In this document: in pieces, positions 1-6,311 of the stretch
Numbering within the stretch: position 1 is the stretch's first letter
How the letters are laid out: each line of letters begins with the position of its first letter
DNA from: Desulfuromonadales bacterium
Lineage (GTDB): Bacteria > Desulfobacterota > Desulfuromonadia > Desulfuromonadales > BM103
DNA length: 10,586 nt
Direction: 5' to 3'
Assembly (NCBI GenBank): GCA_030630015.1
Contig: DAOVNV010000070.1
Coordinates: forward strand, 1-10,586
Program-made: the position numbers and the translations under genes
Notes under the pieces: generated by a model
Databases searched by the model: none
What the model was told of the DNA's origin: nothing
The model's input: only the letters and a program-made list of their open reading frames with translations

Positions 1-639
1 ATTCAGGATGTTGGCTGTTTCGGTATTGAGGGGCGTGTGCAGGGTGATAAAGTCTGAGCGTTCCAGCAACTCGTCAAGCTCAACCTGCTCGGCGCCAAGC
101 AGGCGGATGGTTTCGCCTGCGAGGTTGGGATCGTAAACCACGGCCTTCATTTTCAGGGCGCGGGCGCGTTCCACCACCAATCGACCAATTTTCCCTGCGC
201 CTATGACGCCGAGGGTTTTGCTCGCAATCTCGATACCCATAAACCGTTCGGCTTCCCAGCGACCGGCCTTGGTGGATTGGCATGCAGAGGGGATCTGCCT
301 TGCCAGGGCCATCAACATGGCAATTGTGTGTTCGGCCGTGGTGGTTGTGCTGCCAAAGGGCGTGTGCATGATAACGACACCCTTGTGGTTTGCTGCCTCC
401 AGGTCGATATTTTCGGTGCCGACACCGGCCCGGCCAACGACTTTCAATTGTTGGGCCGCGGCAAACACCTCCTCGGTAACCTGGGTGCCGCCGCGGACCA
501 CAAGTGCGTCGGCATCCTGTACGGCTTGCAGAAGCTGCTCGGGAGAAAGCCCCGGCTGGTATTCCACGACGAGACCTTCGGTCTCTTCAAAGACCTTGAG
601 CCCCTCGGCAGGAAACTTGTCGGAAATCAGAATTTTCAT
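1..639 (-). CDS. serA: D-3-phosphoglycerate dehydrogenase SerA, N-terminal 213 residues (3' end beyond window)
   Basis: Cytosolic enzyme that oxidises 3-phosphoglycerate to 3-phosphohydroxypyruvate with NAD+, the first step of phosphorylated serine synthesis. The visible 213 residues cover the N-terminal substrate-domain half and the start of the nucleotide-binding domain. Seen directly: VGRAGVGTENID (68-79), TAEHTIAMLMALAR (101-114), KAGRW (124-128), FMGIEIASKTLGVIGAGKIG (133-152) with the GxGxxG dinucleotide motif at 147-152, and the acidic D170 after the next strand that binds the NAD ribose. The rest of the Rossmann fold and any ACT/regulatory domain lie outside the window. Small departures from the usual family text are RGG (49-51) where RSA/RSG is common, and HTPFGS (92-97) where NTPxGN is common. 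Start chosen at 639 because GAGGG (645-649) sits 5 bases upstream and the protein starts in the family position. It lies downstream of pepA on the same strand but has its own promoter. A related hydroxyacid dehydrogenase is less likely. Confidence 0.93.
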   Translation of the reverse strand, partial: MKILISDKFPAEGLKVFEETEGLVVEYQPGLSPEQLLQAVQDADALVVRGGTQVTEEVFAAAQQLKVVGRAGVGTENIDLEAANHKGVVIMHTPFGSTTTTAEHTIAMLMALARQIPSACQSTKAGRWEAERFMGIEIASKTLGVIGAGKIGRLVVERARALKMKAVVYDPNLAGETIRLLGAEQVELDELLERSDFITLHTPLNTETANILN

Positions 640-699
640 GATAACCCTCATCGAAGAGGCTTGTATTCAAGACACACTTAGCCCATTCCCCAACAAAAC

Positions 700-728
700 A
701 AATTAGCAATCCAGTTGGTCCCTGTCAA
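700..728 (-). promoter_or_regulatory. sigma70-type promoter of serA
   Basis: On the minus strand a perfect -35 box TTGACA (723-728) is followed by a 17-base spacer and a -10 region TAATTT (700-705) preceded by TGC (706-708), i.e. an extended -10. The -10 hexamer itself is weak (3 of 6), but the perfect -35, ideal spacing and TG element together are convincing. Transcription would begin near 692, giving a leader of about 53 bases before the serA start. The 116-base gap 640-755 holds this promoter, the serA ribosome site, and no clear rho-independent terminator for pepA. Confidence 0.6.
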
Positions 729-755
729 GCTCAAAGGCTGGAAGAGTGACGTGCG

Positions 756-2267
756 TCAAGGGCGTCTCTCTGGTAACTGTTTCAGAAACTCGATCAGCAG
801 GCGAACGCCGATACCTGTCGCCCCTGCCGGGCCGTAGACCTGTGGTTTGTCGCGCCAGGCCGTCCCGGCGATATCAAGGTGCGCCCAGGTCGTGCCGTCA
901 GTAAATTTTTTCAGAAAAGCCGCGGCAGTAATTGTTCCGGCAGGTCGTCCGCCGACGTTTTTGATGTCGGCAACCGTACTTTCGATCTGTTCGGAGTAGT
1001 CGTCCCACAACGGCAGTTGCCAGAGCCGTTCGCCGCTTGTTTCTCCTGCCTTGAGCAGGGCTCCGACCAGTTTGTCATCGTTGCCGAGCACAGCTGTTGC
1101 ATGGTGGCCCAGGGCAATGATGCAGGCGCCGGTCAAAGTGGCCAGATCGATGGTCAGACACGGCTCAAAGCGTTCGACGTAGGTCAGGGCGTCGGCAAGG
1201 ATCATCCGCCCCTCGGCGTCTGTATTGAGAACTTCAATGGTCTGTCCCGACATGCTGGTCAGGATGTCGCCGGGACGGATTGCGCTGCCGGAGGGCATGT
1301 TCTCCACGGCCGGCACCACCCCCACCAGGTTGACCGGCAGTTTGAGCAGGGCTGCTGCAAGCAACGTCCCGAGCACGGCAGCTCCGCCGGCCATGTCCAT
1401 CTTCATCTCGTCCATTTTTTCGGCAGGTTTGAGCGATATCCCGCCGGCATCGAAAACCACACCTTTTCCGACCAGGGCGACGGGCGGGTTGCCCGGCGCA
1501 GCTCCCTCATACTCGAGAATGATCAGGCAGGGCTCGCGTTCGCTGCCCTGGGCGACACCCAGCAGGGCGTTCATGCCCTCTTCCTGCATTTCTACCCGGT
1601 CCAGGACACGGCATTTGACCCCGGTTTCATCTGCTACAGATCGCGCCTGGTCGGCAAGAAATGATGGTGATTTGACGTTCCCCGGTTCGTTGACCAGGTC
1701 CCGGGCGAGGGTAACGCCGCGAACCAGGCTGACGGCGCCGGCGATGGCCGCCTCGGCCGCAGCTTTCTCCACAGGTTTGTCGATCAGCAAGAATGTTTTG
1801 CCAATATGTCCGTGAGCCTTGGCCTTCTCTCCGGTCTGGTAGCGATCGAATCGGTAGCTGGCGAGCAGAAGCCCTTCAGCAACTGCACCAACTCGTGCGG
1901 GCAGAGAGGTCCGCTGCAGATCCAGTAAAGGCAGGGCACAGGCGACTGTGCCGAGGCGCAGCTTTTTAAGCTGCCCGGCGGCAAGCGCCGCGGCTTTGCG
2001 CAACTGTTCGAGATTAACCTGCCGGCGTGGCCCGAGACCGATCAGCAGGATGCGTTGCGCCGGAATTTCCCCCGAAGCGTGAAGTATGAGGCATTCATTC
2101 GCCTTGCCGCTAAATTCTCCAGCTCGGCGGGCTTTTCCAATGGCGCCATCGATGAGTTGATCCAACTCCTTCAGATGCGGTTCGGAAAACTTTTTCTCGA
2201 ATACTCCCATGATGAGGCATTCAGCTTTTTGCTTGATTGGATTGATCCTGCAAACTTTAGTTTTCAT
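756..2267 (-). CDS. pepA: Leucyl aminopeptidase PepA (M17 family)
   Basis: Cytosolic di-metal (Zn/Mn) exopeptidase that removes N-terminal residues from peptides; homologues work as hexamers, and the E. coli one also binds DNA. Length 503 is normal for the family. The N-terminal macrodomain-like part covers roughly 1-160 and the catalytic domain roughly 170-500. All expected active-site residues are visible: K268 and D273 in VGKGVVFDAGGISLKP, K280, D291 in KMDMAGG, then D350, E352 and R354 in NTDAEGRMILADAL. These match E. coli PepA K270, D275, K282, D293, D352, E354 and R356 with a constant offset of two. GGRPAGTITAAAFL and HLDIAGTAW near the C-terminus are also typical. Start at 2267 (MKTKVCRINP) fits the family N-terminus; there is no strong Shine-Dalgarno, and a short palindrome sits where one would be. 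It follows the TPR gene by 74 bases on the same strand and could be co-transcribed with it. Confidence 0.97.
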   Translation of the reverse strand: MKTKVCRINPIKQKAECLIMGVFEKKFSEPHLKELDQLIDGAIGKARRAGEFSGKANECLILHASGEIPAQRILLIGLGPRRQVNLEQLRKAAALAAGQLKKLRLGTVACALPLLDLQRTSLPARVGAVAEGLLLASYRFDRYQTGEKAKAHGHIGKTFLLIDKPVEKAAAEAAIAGAVSLVRGVTLARDLVNEPGNVKSPSFLADQARSVADETGVKCRVLDRVEMQEEGMNALLGVAQGSEREPCLIILEYEGAAPGNPPVALVGKGVVFDAGGISLKPAEKMDEMKMDMAGGAAVLGTLLAAALLKLPVNLVGVVPAVENMPSGSAIRPGDILTSMSGQTIEVLNTDAEGRMILADALTYVERFEPCLTIDLATLTGACIIALGHHATAVLGNDDKLVGALLKAGETSGERLWQLPLWDDYSEQIESTVADIKNVGGRPAGTITAAAFLKKFTDGTTWAHLDIAGTAWRDKPQVYGPAGATGIGVRLLIEFLKQLPERRP

Positions 2268-2270
2268 TGG

Positions 2271-2283
2271 TCGGAAGTTCCGA
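2271..2283 (-). promoter_or_regulatory. 13-base palindrome just upstream of the pepA start
   Basis: TCGGAA-G-TTCCGA is a perfect inverted repeat with a single central base, ending 3 bases before the pepA ATG. In RNA it could form a 5-bp hairpin with a 3-base loop exactly where the ribosome site should lie, and the only Shine-Dalgarno-like bases (GGAA) are inside it. It could be an operator, a translational control element, or chance. Confidence 0.25.
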
Positions 2284-2341
2284 TGCTATGAGGAGGAAAC
2301 CCAGGGGTCTTGTGCGGCCTGTCTGGGACATCTGCGGCAGT

Positions 2342-2782
2342 TTACCTGCCCCCGGTTTTTGTCAGCAACCTGCCGACGGAGCGATTCAGAAAGTGCTCCC
2401 GGGAGAGGGAGGTAAAGACGGGGGTTTTGCGAAGGCCGAGCTGGTGGAGTTCGTCGATGATCGGCTGATAACGTTTATACTTGAGCCCCTTGCGAAAAGC
2501 CGCAATGGCATTGCTCTTCTGGTGATCAAGCAGGTAGATGCGCCCGAGTTGGTAATAGTGCTCCGGGTTGTTCGGTTCTTCGGACAGGGCCTTCTGGCAA
2601 AGCAGTTGTGCTTTCTTGAACTGTCGGCGTTCTTTGGCCAGGCAATAGGCCAGGCCTGATTTTACGATGGGAGTCGGGTCGAAGCGAAAGGCATTTTCGA
2701 AATGAACCAGGGCAACCAGGGTGTCGCCCTGGCGCAAGGATTTCAGCCCCTTGTCGACAGGGTTCTGAGAAGAAGTTTCCAT
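2342..2782 (-). CDS. Small TPR-repeat protein
   Basis: A 146-residue protein made almost wholly of tetratricopeptide repeats, which act as protein-protein interaction scaffolds; the partner is unknown. Three helix-turn-helix units can be traced. Residues 7-38 include GLKSLRQGDTLVALVHFENA and FDP. Residues 40-72 include GLAYCLAKERRQFKKA, QKAL and EEPNNP. Residues 74-107 include HYYQLGRIYLLDHQKSNAI, AFRKGL and KYKRY. A basic tail follows (116-140) with the pattern RKTPVFTSLSREHFLNRSVGRL; I recall a similar R-x-P...LsR-x-x-xLN-x-x-G-R/K-L tail in small TPR proteins of Geobacter-type bacteria but cannot confirm it here. There is no signal peptide or membrane segment, so it is probably cytosolic. 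GGAG (2790-2793) lies 7 bases before the ATG and supports this start. It is the first gene of the leftward block and diverges from the binding-protein gene at 3030. Confidence 0.85.
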   Translation of the reverse strand: METSSQNPVDKGLKSLRQGDTLVALVHFENAFRFDPTPIVKSGLAYCLAKERRQFKKAQLLCQKALSEEPNNPEHYYQLGRIYLLDHQKSNAIAAFRKGLKYKRYQPIIDELHQLGLRKTPVFTSLSREHFLNRSVGRLLTKTGGR

Positions 2783-3029
2783 GATGCTGCTCCAGGTTAT
2801 TGTCTTGCCTATGAAGGATAACCCAGGTTCGCTGCATCGGCAAGTGCGAGGCCCTCCCGAACGATTAAATCTTGCTTCATAATGGCAGGAATGCTAGCTT
2901 AAAGTGCTAATTTTCCTGTTTAATAGGCCGTGTTCGCTCTCCTTGGAGAGCCCGGGCCTCCAAGATGCTGTCGGACTATTTGCCTCCTCTGCTATGACAG
3001 ACTGCTAAAGTATATTCACAGGGCAAGAA
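2783..3029. other. Divergent intergenic region (TPR gene leftward, binding-protein gene rightward)
   Basis: This 247-base gap must contain the promoters for both directions, but no site matches well at both -35 and -10. The best single hexamers are CATAAT (2878-2883, plus), TTTAAT (2919-2924, plus), TATATT (3011-3016, plus) and TTTAAT (2864-2869, minus). None has a credible -35 at 16-18 bases. The middle (2861-2925) is AT-richer than the flanks, as expected of promoter DNA. I see no open reading frame here with a credible start and family likeness. Confidence 0.5.
2936..2964 (+). promoter_or_regulatory. Two overlapping, mutually exclusive hairpins upstream of the binding-protein gene
   Basis: GCTCTC-CTTG-GAGAGC (2936-2951) forms a 6-bp stem closed by a C(CUUG)G tetraloop, a known stable loop type. 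The right half of that hairpin is also used by CTTGGAG (2942-2948), which pairs with CTCCAAG (2958-2964) across a 9-base loop containing GCCCGGGC. Only one of the two can form at a time. They lie 66 bases before the start at 3030, in what would be the leader if transcription starts near the AT-rich patch. There is no T-run after either, so they do not look like a standard terminator. Confidence 0.35.
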
Positions 3030-3845
3030 ATGATGCGAAACCTCGGTGGCTTTGTTGGTGTGTTGGTCGGGATTGTCTTGTTGATGTCCCCTGTTGTCAG
3101 GGCGGACGACTTTTTTGAAATGCGCTACGCCGGAGCAACGACTCTGCAGCAGTTTTTCATGCCTGAAATGAGTCGGATGTTCTTTGATGACACGGAAATC
3201 CGCATCCTCATCGAGGGCGGAAATACCGATCAGGGGATTCAAGCCCTGTTGCATGGCGAGATTGACATGGCCGGTGCCGGGCGGCATTTGAGTGAAGCCG
3301 AAAAAGCTCAGGGTCTTGTCGAGCATCTGCTTGGCTGGGATGTTCTGATGGTTGTGGTCAACCGTGACAATGCCGTTGAGGACATCTCTTTGCAGCAGTT
3401 GCAGGGCATCTTCTCAGGAGAAATCGGAAACTGGCGGGAGTGCGGCGGTTTGGATCTGCCGATTGTTGTTATTGCCTGTCCGAAAGGTTCGGGTATGCGC
3501 AAAGCTGTCCAGAATTTGATTTTAAAAGACAGGCCGCATTTGACTAAAGCGGTGGTTTCGGCTGTTGTGGCGCATGCTGACCGGCATGTCGCCATGTTCC
3601 CCGGAGCCATTGCCGTTCTCAGTGCAAGCATGGTGGATGATTCCCGGGTCAAGATCGTCAGGGTGAACGGGGTCGAGCCGGCGAGCCGCAGCCTTGTTGA
3701 AGGTCGGTACTCTCTGGCCAAGCCGCTTGCATTGATTACCCGGGGCCAGCCGCGGGACGAACTAAAGGTTTTCATCGACCTTGCCACAAGTGCCATGGGT
3801 AGAAAGGTCCTGGTCGAGCACTTTGTTCCTTTGGGGCAGCCATGA
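3030..3845 (+). CDS. Secreted PstS-like periplasmic substrate-binding protein
   Basis: A 271-residue protein of the phosphate-binding-protein-like superfamily (PBP-like, PstS group). Residues 1-25 are a signal peptide: MMRN, a hydrophobic core, then VRA before DD. The mature protein shows the usual order of blocks: YAGATT (33-38) near the N-terminus as the first ligand loop; GGNTDQGIQALLHGEIDMAG (63-82) matching the GGS..G...L..G..DIG pattern; LLGWDVLMVVVNRDN (100-114); LQGIFSGEIGNW (124-135), a strong PstS-family signature; and PKGSGMRKA (151-159), where PstS proteins usually read SGTR. It is shorter than transport PstS (about 320-350), and no pstC/A/B genes are near, so transport is not evident. 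Phosphate as the ligand is not proven. It is followed after 105 bases by a chemoreceptor gene, which suggests it could present a ligand to that receptor. The Shine-Dalgarno is weak (AGGG about 6 bases before ATG). Start could be either of two adjacent ATGs. Confidence 0.82.
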   Translation: MMRNLGGFVGVLVGIVLLMSPVVRADDFFEMRYAGATTLQQFFMPEMSRMFFDDTEIRILIEGGNTDQGIQALLHGEIDMAGAGRHLSEAEKAQGLVEHLLGWDVLMVVVNRDNAVEDISLQQLQGIFSGEIGNWRECGGLDLPIVVIACPKGSGMRKAVQNLILKDRPHLTKAVVSAVVAHADRHVAMFPGAIAVLSASMVDDSRVKIVRVNGVEPASRSLVEGRYSLAKPLALITRGQPRDELKVFIDLATSAMGRKVLVEHFVPLGQP

Positions 3846-3872
3846 TTCAAAAATGAACTGATTCCTGAATTC

Positions 3873-3895
3873 GTGAGTAGTCGTCATTTACTCAC
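3873..3895 (+). other. Inverted repeat between binding-protein and chemoreceptor genes
   Basis: GTGAGTA (3873-3879) and TACTCAC (3889-3895) form a 7-bp stem with a 9-base loop. It is not followed by a T-run, so it is a poor rho-independent terminator; it may stabilise the upstream message or partly uncouple the two genes. The rest of the 105-base gap holds a marginal promoter, TATAGG (3924-3929) with TGT before it and TTCAGA 18 bases upstream, which is not strong enough to call. A GTG at 3873 opens the chemoreceptor frame earlier but lies in this stem and is not the preferred start. Confidence 0.3.
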
Positions 3896-3936
3896 AGGCT
3901 TCAGAAAACTTTTATCCAGATGTTATAGGAATTGTC

Positions 3937-3945
3937 AAGGAAGGT
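3937..3945 (+). promoter_or_regulatory. Ribosome binding site that decides the chemoreceptor start
   Basis: AAGGAAGGT lies with its last GG 6 bases before the ATG at 3951. It favours the start MRLRFKILL, which puts the first membrane segment right at the N-terminus as in most chemoreceptors, over the upstream GTG at 3873, which would add 26 basic, polar residues with no membrane role. Confidence 0.65.
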
Positions 3946-3950
3946 CAGAC

Positions 3951-6311
3951 ATGAGATTGCGTTTCAAAATTCTGCTCGCCCTGGTGATTGTTTCGGTCGT
4001 CCCCCTGGTCCTCTCTTTGTGGATTGCTGGCGGGATGTCCGTGAAAGAACTGGAAGGGCAGCTGTTTGCACGAGCTGATCGTGCCGCGACTGTTCTTGAG
4101 CAGACGACCACCAATGCGTCCACGGAAAATCTGAACTACATCAAACTGCTGGCGACGAATCTCTCCACAGTCAACGCGGTCTACACCAGTACCTTGAGTG
4201 GTGAGACCTCACAAATTGCGGCGGTCATCTCCGGCATTGAGGACCTGCCTTTCGACCAGATCCAGGTTTTGGACAAGGACGGCAAGCGGATTTATCGCGA
4301 ACTGTACGATATGGAAGATCTGCCGGCAACCTCCGGGCCGGAGCATCCGGTGATTGAGGCATCGCTGGAGGGTGAATATTACGCCGAGACGGGCATGTTC
4401 GACGGAAGGATGGCGCTTGTTGCCGCAGCGCCGGTCAGTATATATGGGAAGACGATTGGCCATATGGTCGGCGTGAGCTTTTTCGATGCGCGGCTGGCTC
4501 ACCGGTTGAAGAGCCTGAGCGCCATGGACATCGGCTTTTTTGACAAGCGGGGTGTTTTTTACGCGACATCCGACGAACTGGCCAAGGCGGACCTGCCCGG
4601 GATTCTCGGTTCCAGGGAATATCGGATGCAGATAGAGGAGAGGAACCACCTGGTTTCCTATGTTTCGGTTGGCAACAAGGAGCGTGGGATCCTCATGGCC
4701 CTGGATATCACTGATGTCGATATTGCCAAAGGACGAATCCAGAGATTCCTGCTGATCGTGGCGACAGTTGCCGCAGGTCTGGCGGTGCTTGTCGGTCTGT
4801 TCGTGGCGACCGGCATTGTGCGCCCGCTTCAGGAGGTGGTCAACAACCTTCGTGAAATCGCCGAGGGTGGGGGCGATTTGACGCGGGAACTGGCCGTGCG
4901 CAGCAAGGATGAAGTGGGTCTCCTTGCAGAGAGTTTTAATGGCTTCCTCCAGCGACAGCGCGAAATGGTCGGCCGGATTCGGTCGGTGACAGAGGACCTG
5001 TCCCGTGCCAACGAAAAGATTAAGGTCTCTTCGCACGAGGTCATGGAGGGGGCGGTCCGTCAGTCTCAGTCGCTTGAGGAATCCTCGAAAGCAATCGAAG
5101 GGATCGACGAGGCGGCCGGAGGGATTGCCGAGAGTACCGGACACCTGGTGTCTGCCGCCGAAGAAAGCTCGTCCACAATGTTGGAACTGGGTGCAACCAT
5201 CGAGGAAATCGCCAGCCAAATGGAAAAGCTGTTCGCCACGGTGGATGAAACGTCCAGTTCGATCAACGAGATGTCTGTGGCGAGTCAGGAGGTTTCCGAG
5301 AATGTCAATATCCTTGCTTCTTCCACTGAAGTCACCGTTTCATCGATGCTGGAAATGGATGCTTCCATCAAGGAAATCGAAGAAAACGCCGCTTTGACCA
5401 GCCAGTTGTCCAATGAAGCGGCGGACGATGCCCAGCAGGGCAAACAAACTGTCGAGGAAACCATTCGCGGGATCGAATCGATTCGCGACACGGTTGATCA
5501 GGCCAGCCAGGCGATTATGGAACTGGGGACTCAGTCGAGCGCAATCGGCAAGATTCTCACAGTGATCGATGACGTTGCCGATCAAACCAGCCTTCTGGCA
5601 TTGAATGCCGCAATTATTGCTGCTCAGGCAGGTGAGCACGGCAAGGGGTTTGCGGTTGTCGCCGATGAGATCCGTGAACTGGCAGAACGAACCGCCGTCT
5701 CGACCCGGGAGATTGCAACGATCATCGGCAATCTTCAGGAAGGCACCCAGGAGGCTGTGCTTGCCATGAACAAGGGCAACGAGCGGGTTCATGAAGAGGT
5801 CCGGCGCTCCCAGGAAGCCGGGGTTGCTCTGGAAAAGATCCGGGCCAGTACTCTCAAGTCCACGGAACAGGTCAACAGCATTGTGCGGGCAACTCAGGAG
5901 CAGTCGCGCGGCAGTCGGCAGGTCACCGATTCCATGAACCAGGTCGCCGCGATGCTCGAACAGATTGCGTCTGCGGTCAATCAGCAGTCGACGGGGAACC
6001 GCCAGTTGGCCGAGAGTGCAGAAGCCATGCGCGATATCGCCGCACACGGCAAACAGAGTACCGGCGAACAGGCCCGGGGAGGACGCCAGATCACCCAGAG
6101 CATGGAGCAGATCCGTTCCATGATTACCCGGATTGATGATGCAACCCGGGAAATGACGCAGCGTAGCCGCCAGGTTGTTGAGGCTGTCAGCAGTGTGCAC
6201 AAGGTTGCCGAGGGTAATGCGGGCCGGACTGCGGAGCTTGACCAGGTTGTTGAAACCCTGGATCGTTTGACGAGAGCTCTGGAAGGAGAGGTTGGAGTCT
6301 TTAAGATATGA
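3951..6311 (+). CDS. Methyl-accepting chemotaxis protein with CACHE-like sensor, HAMP and extra-long signalling arm
   Basis: Inner-membrane chemoreceptor, 786 residues from the preferred ATG. It senses outside the membrane and controls a CheA kinase through CheW. Order: TM1 about 5-27; periplasmic sensor about 28-260, CACHE-like, with two PAS-type strands IQVLDKDGKRIY (104-115) and DIGFFDKRGVFYATS (193-207); TM2 about 264-290; HAMP about 291-344 from RPLQEV through DEVGLL; then a coiled-coil signalling domain to the end. The hairpin tip is at about 532-588 (VIDDVADQTSLLALNAAI, then AAQAGEHGKGFAVVADEIRE). The tip reads NAAIIAAQAGE where Tsr-type receptors read NAAVEAARAGE, so the positions of Tsr E385 and R388 are I and Q. 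Each arm carries four 28-residue repeats. There is no CheR-binding pentapeptide at the end (GVFKI). The domain is about 32 heptads per arm by my count, longer than the 22 of enteric receptors. Its stop overlaps the next gene's start. Confidence 0.96.
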   Translation: MRLRFKILLALVIVSVVPLVLSLWIAGGMSVKELEGQLFARADRAATVLEQTTTNASTENLNYIKLLATNLSTVNAVYTSTLSGETSQIAAVISGIEDLPFDQIQVLDKDGKRIYRELYDMEDLPATSGPEHPVIEASLEGEYYAETGMFDGRMALVAAAPVSIYGKTIGHMVGVSFFDARLAHRLKSLSAMDIGFFDKRGVFYATSDELAKADLPGILGSREYRMQIEERNHLVSYVSVGNKERGILMALDITDVDIAKGRIQRFLLIVATVAAGLAVLVGLFVATGIVRPLQEVVNNLREIAEGGGDLTRELAVRSKDEVGLLAESFNGFLQRQREMVGRIRSVTEDLSRANEKIKVSSHEVMEGAVRQSQSLEESSKAIEGIDEAAGGIAESTGHLVSAAEESSSTMLELGATIEEIASQMEKLFATVDETSSSINEMSVASQEVSENVNILASSTEVTVSSMLEMDASIKEIEENAALTSQLSNEAADDAQQGKQTVEETIRGIESIRDTVDQASQAIMELGTQSSAIGKILTVIDDVADQTSLLALNAAIIAAQAGEHGKGFAVVADEIRELAERTAVSTREIATIIGNLQEGTQEAVLAMNKGNERVHEEVRRSQEAGVALEKIRASTLKSTEQVNSIVRATQEQSRGSRQVTDSMNQVAAMLEQIASAVNQQSTGNRQLAESAEAMRDIAAHGKQSTGEQARGGRQITQSMEQIRSMITRIDDATREMTQRSRQVVEAVSSVHKVAEGNAGRTAELDQVVETLDRLTRALEGEVGVFKI
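5076..5378 (+). repeat. Four 28-residue repeats in the N-terminal arm of the chemoreceptor signalling domain
   Basis: Protein-level repeat with an exact period of 28 residues (84 bases, four heptads). The aligned units are EESSKAIEGIDEAAGGI (376-392), EESSSTMLELGATIEEI (404-420), DETSSSINEMSVASQEV (432-448) and EVTVSSMLEMDASIKEI (460-476). The DNA of the units has diverged, so the duplication is old or kept by structural selection. Acidic and Ser-rich pairs such as EESS are typical methylation-helix context. Confidence 0.7.
5895..6197 (+). repeat. Four 28-residue repeats in the C-terminal arm of the chemoreceptor signalling domain
   Basis: The aligned units are QEQSRGSRQVTDSMNQV (649-665), NQQSTGNRQLAESAEAM (677-693), GEQARGGRQITQSMEQI (705-721) and REMTQRSRQVVEAVSSV (733-749). 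Spacing is exactly 28 residues and the RQ pair is kept in all four. They mirror the N-arm repeats: the midpoints of each pair average to residue 562.5, which is the hairpin tip (E562 in AGEHG), so repeats on the two arms lie side by side in the folded hairpin. Confidence 0.75.

Noticed and set aside
747..758. Inverted repeat TGACG-TG-CGTCA at the pepA stop
   Set aside because: Five-base arms with a 2-base centre cannot make a stable hairpin, there is no T-run, and it overlaps coding sequence; chance is likely.
203..1815. Plus-strand frames opposite serA and pepA (203-706, 879-1664, 1225-1815)
   Set aside because: serA and pepA are certain on the minus strand with all catalytic motifs; the opposite frames have no recognisable domains.
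2883..2897. sigma54-like TGGCA...GC in the divergent region
   Set aside because: The GC element is two bases too close to the GG element for the fixed -24/-12 spacing.
2994..3021. Possible Pho box before the PstS-like gene: CTGTCAT (2994-3000, minus) and CTGTGAA (3015-3021, minus)
   Set aside because: The two half-sites are 21 bases apart rather than 11, point away from the gene, and lie almost on the ribosome site. One exact 7-mer is not enough.
3873..3950. Upstream GTG start (3873) for the chemoreceptor, adding 26 residues
   Set aside because: The ATG at 3951 has a strong ribosome site and places the first membrane helix at the N-terminus; the extra residues would precede it with no role.
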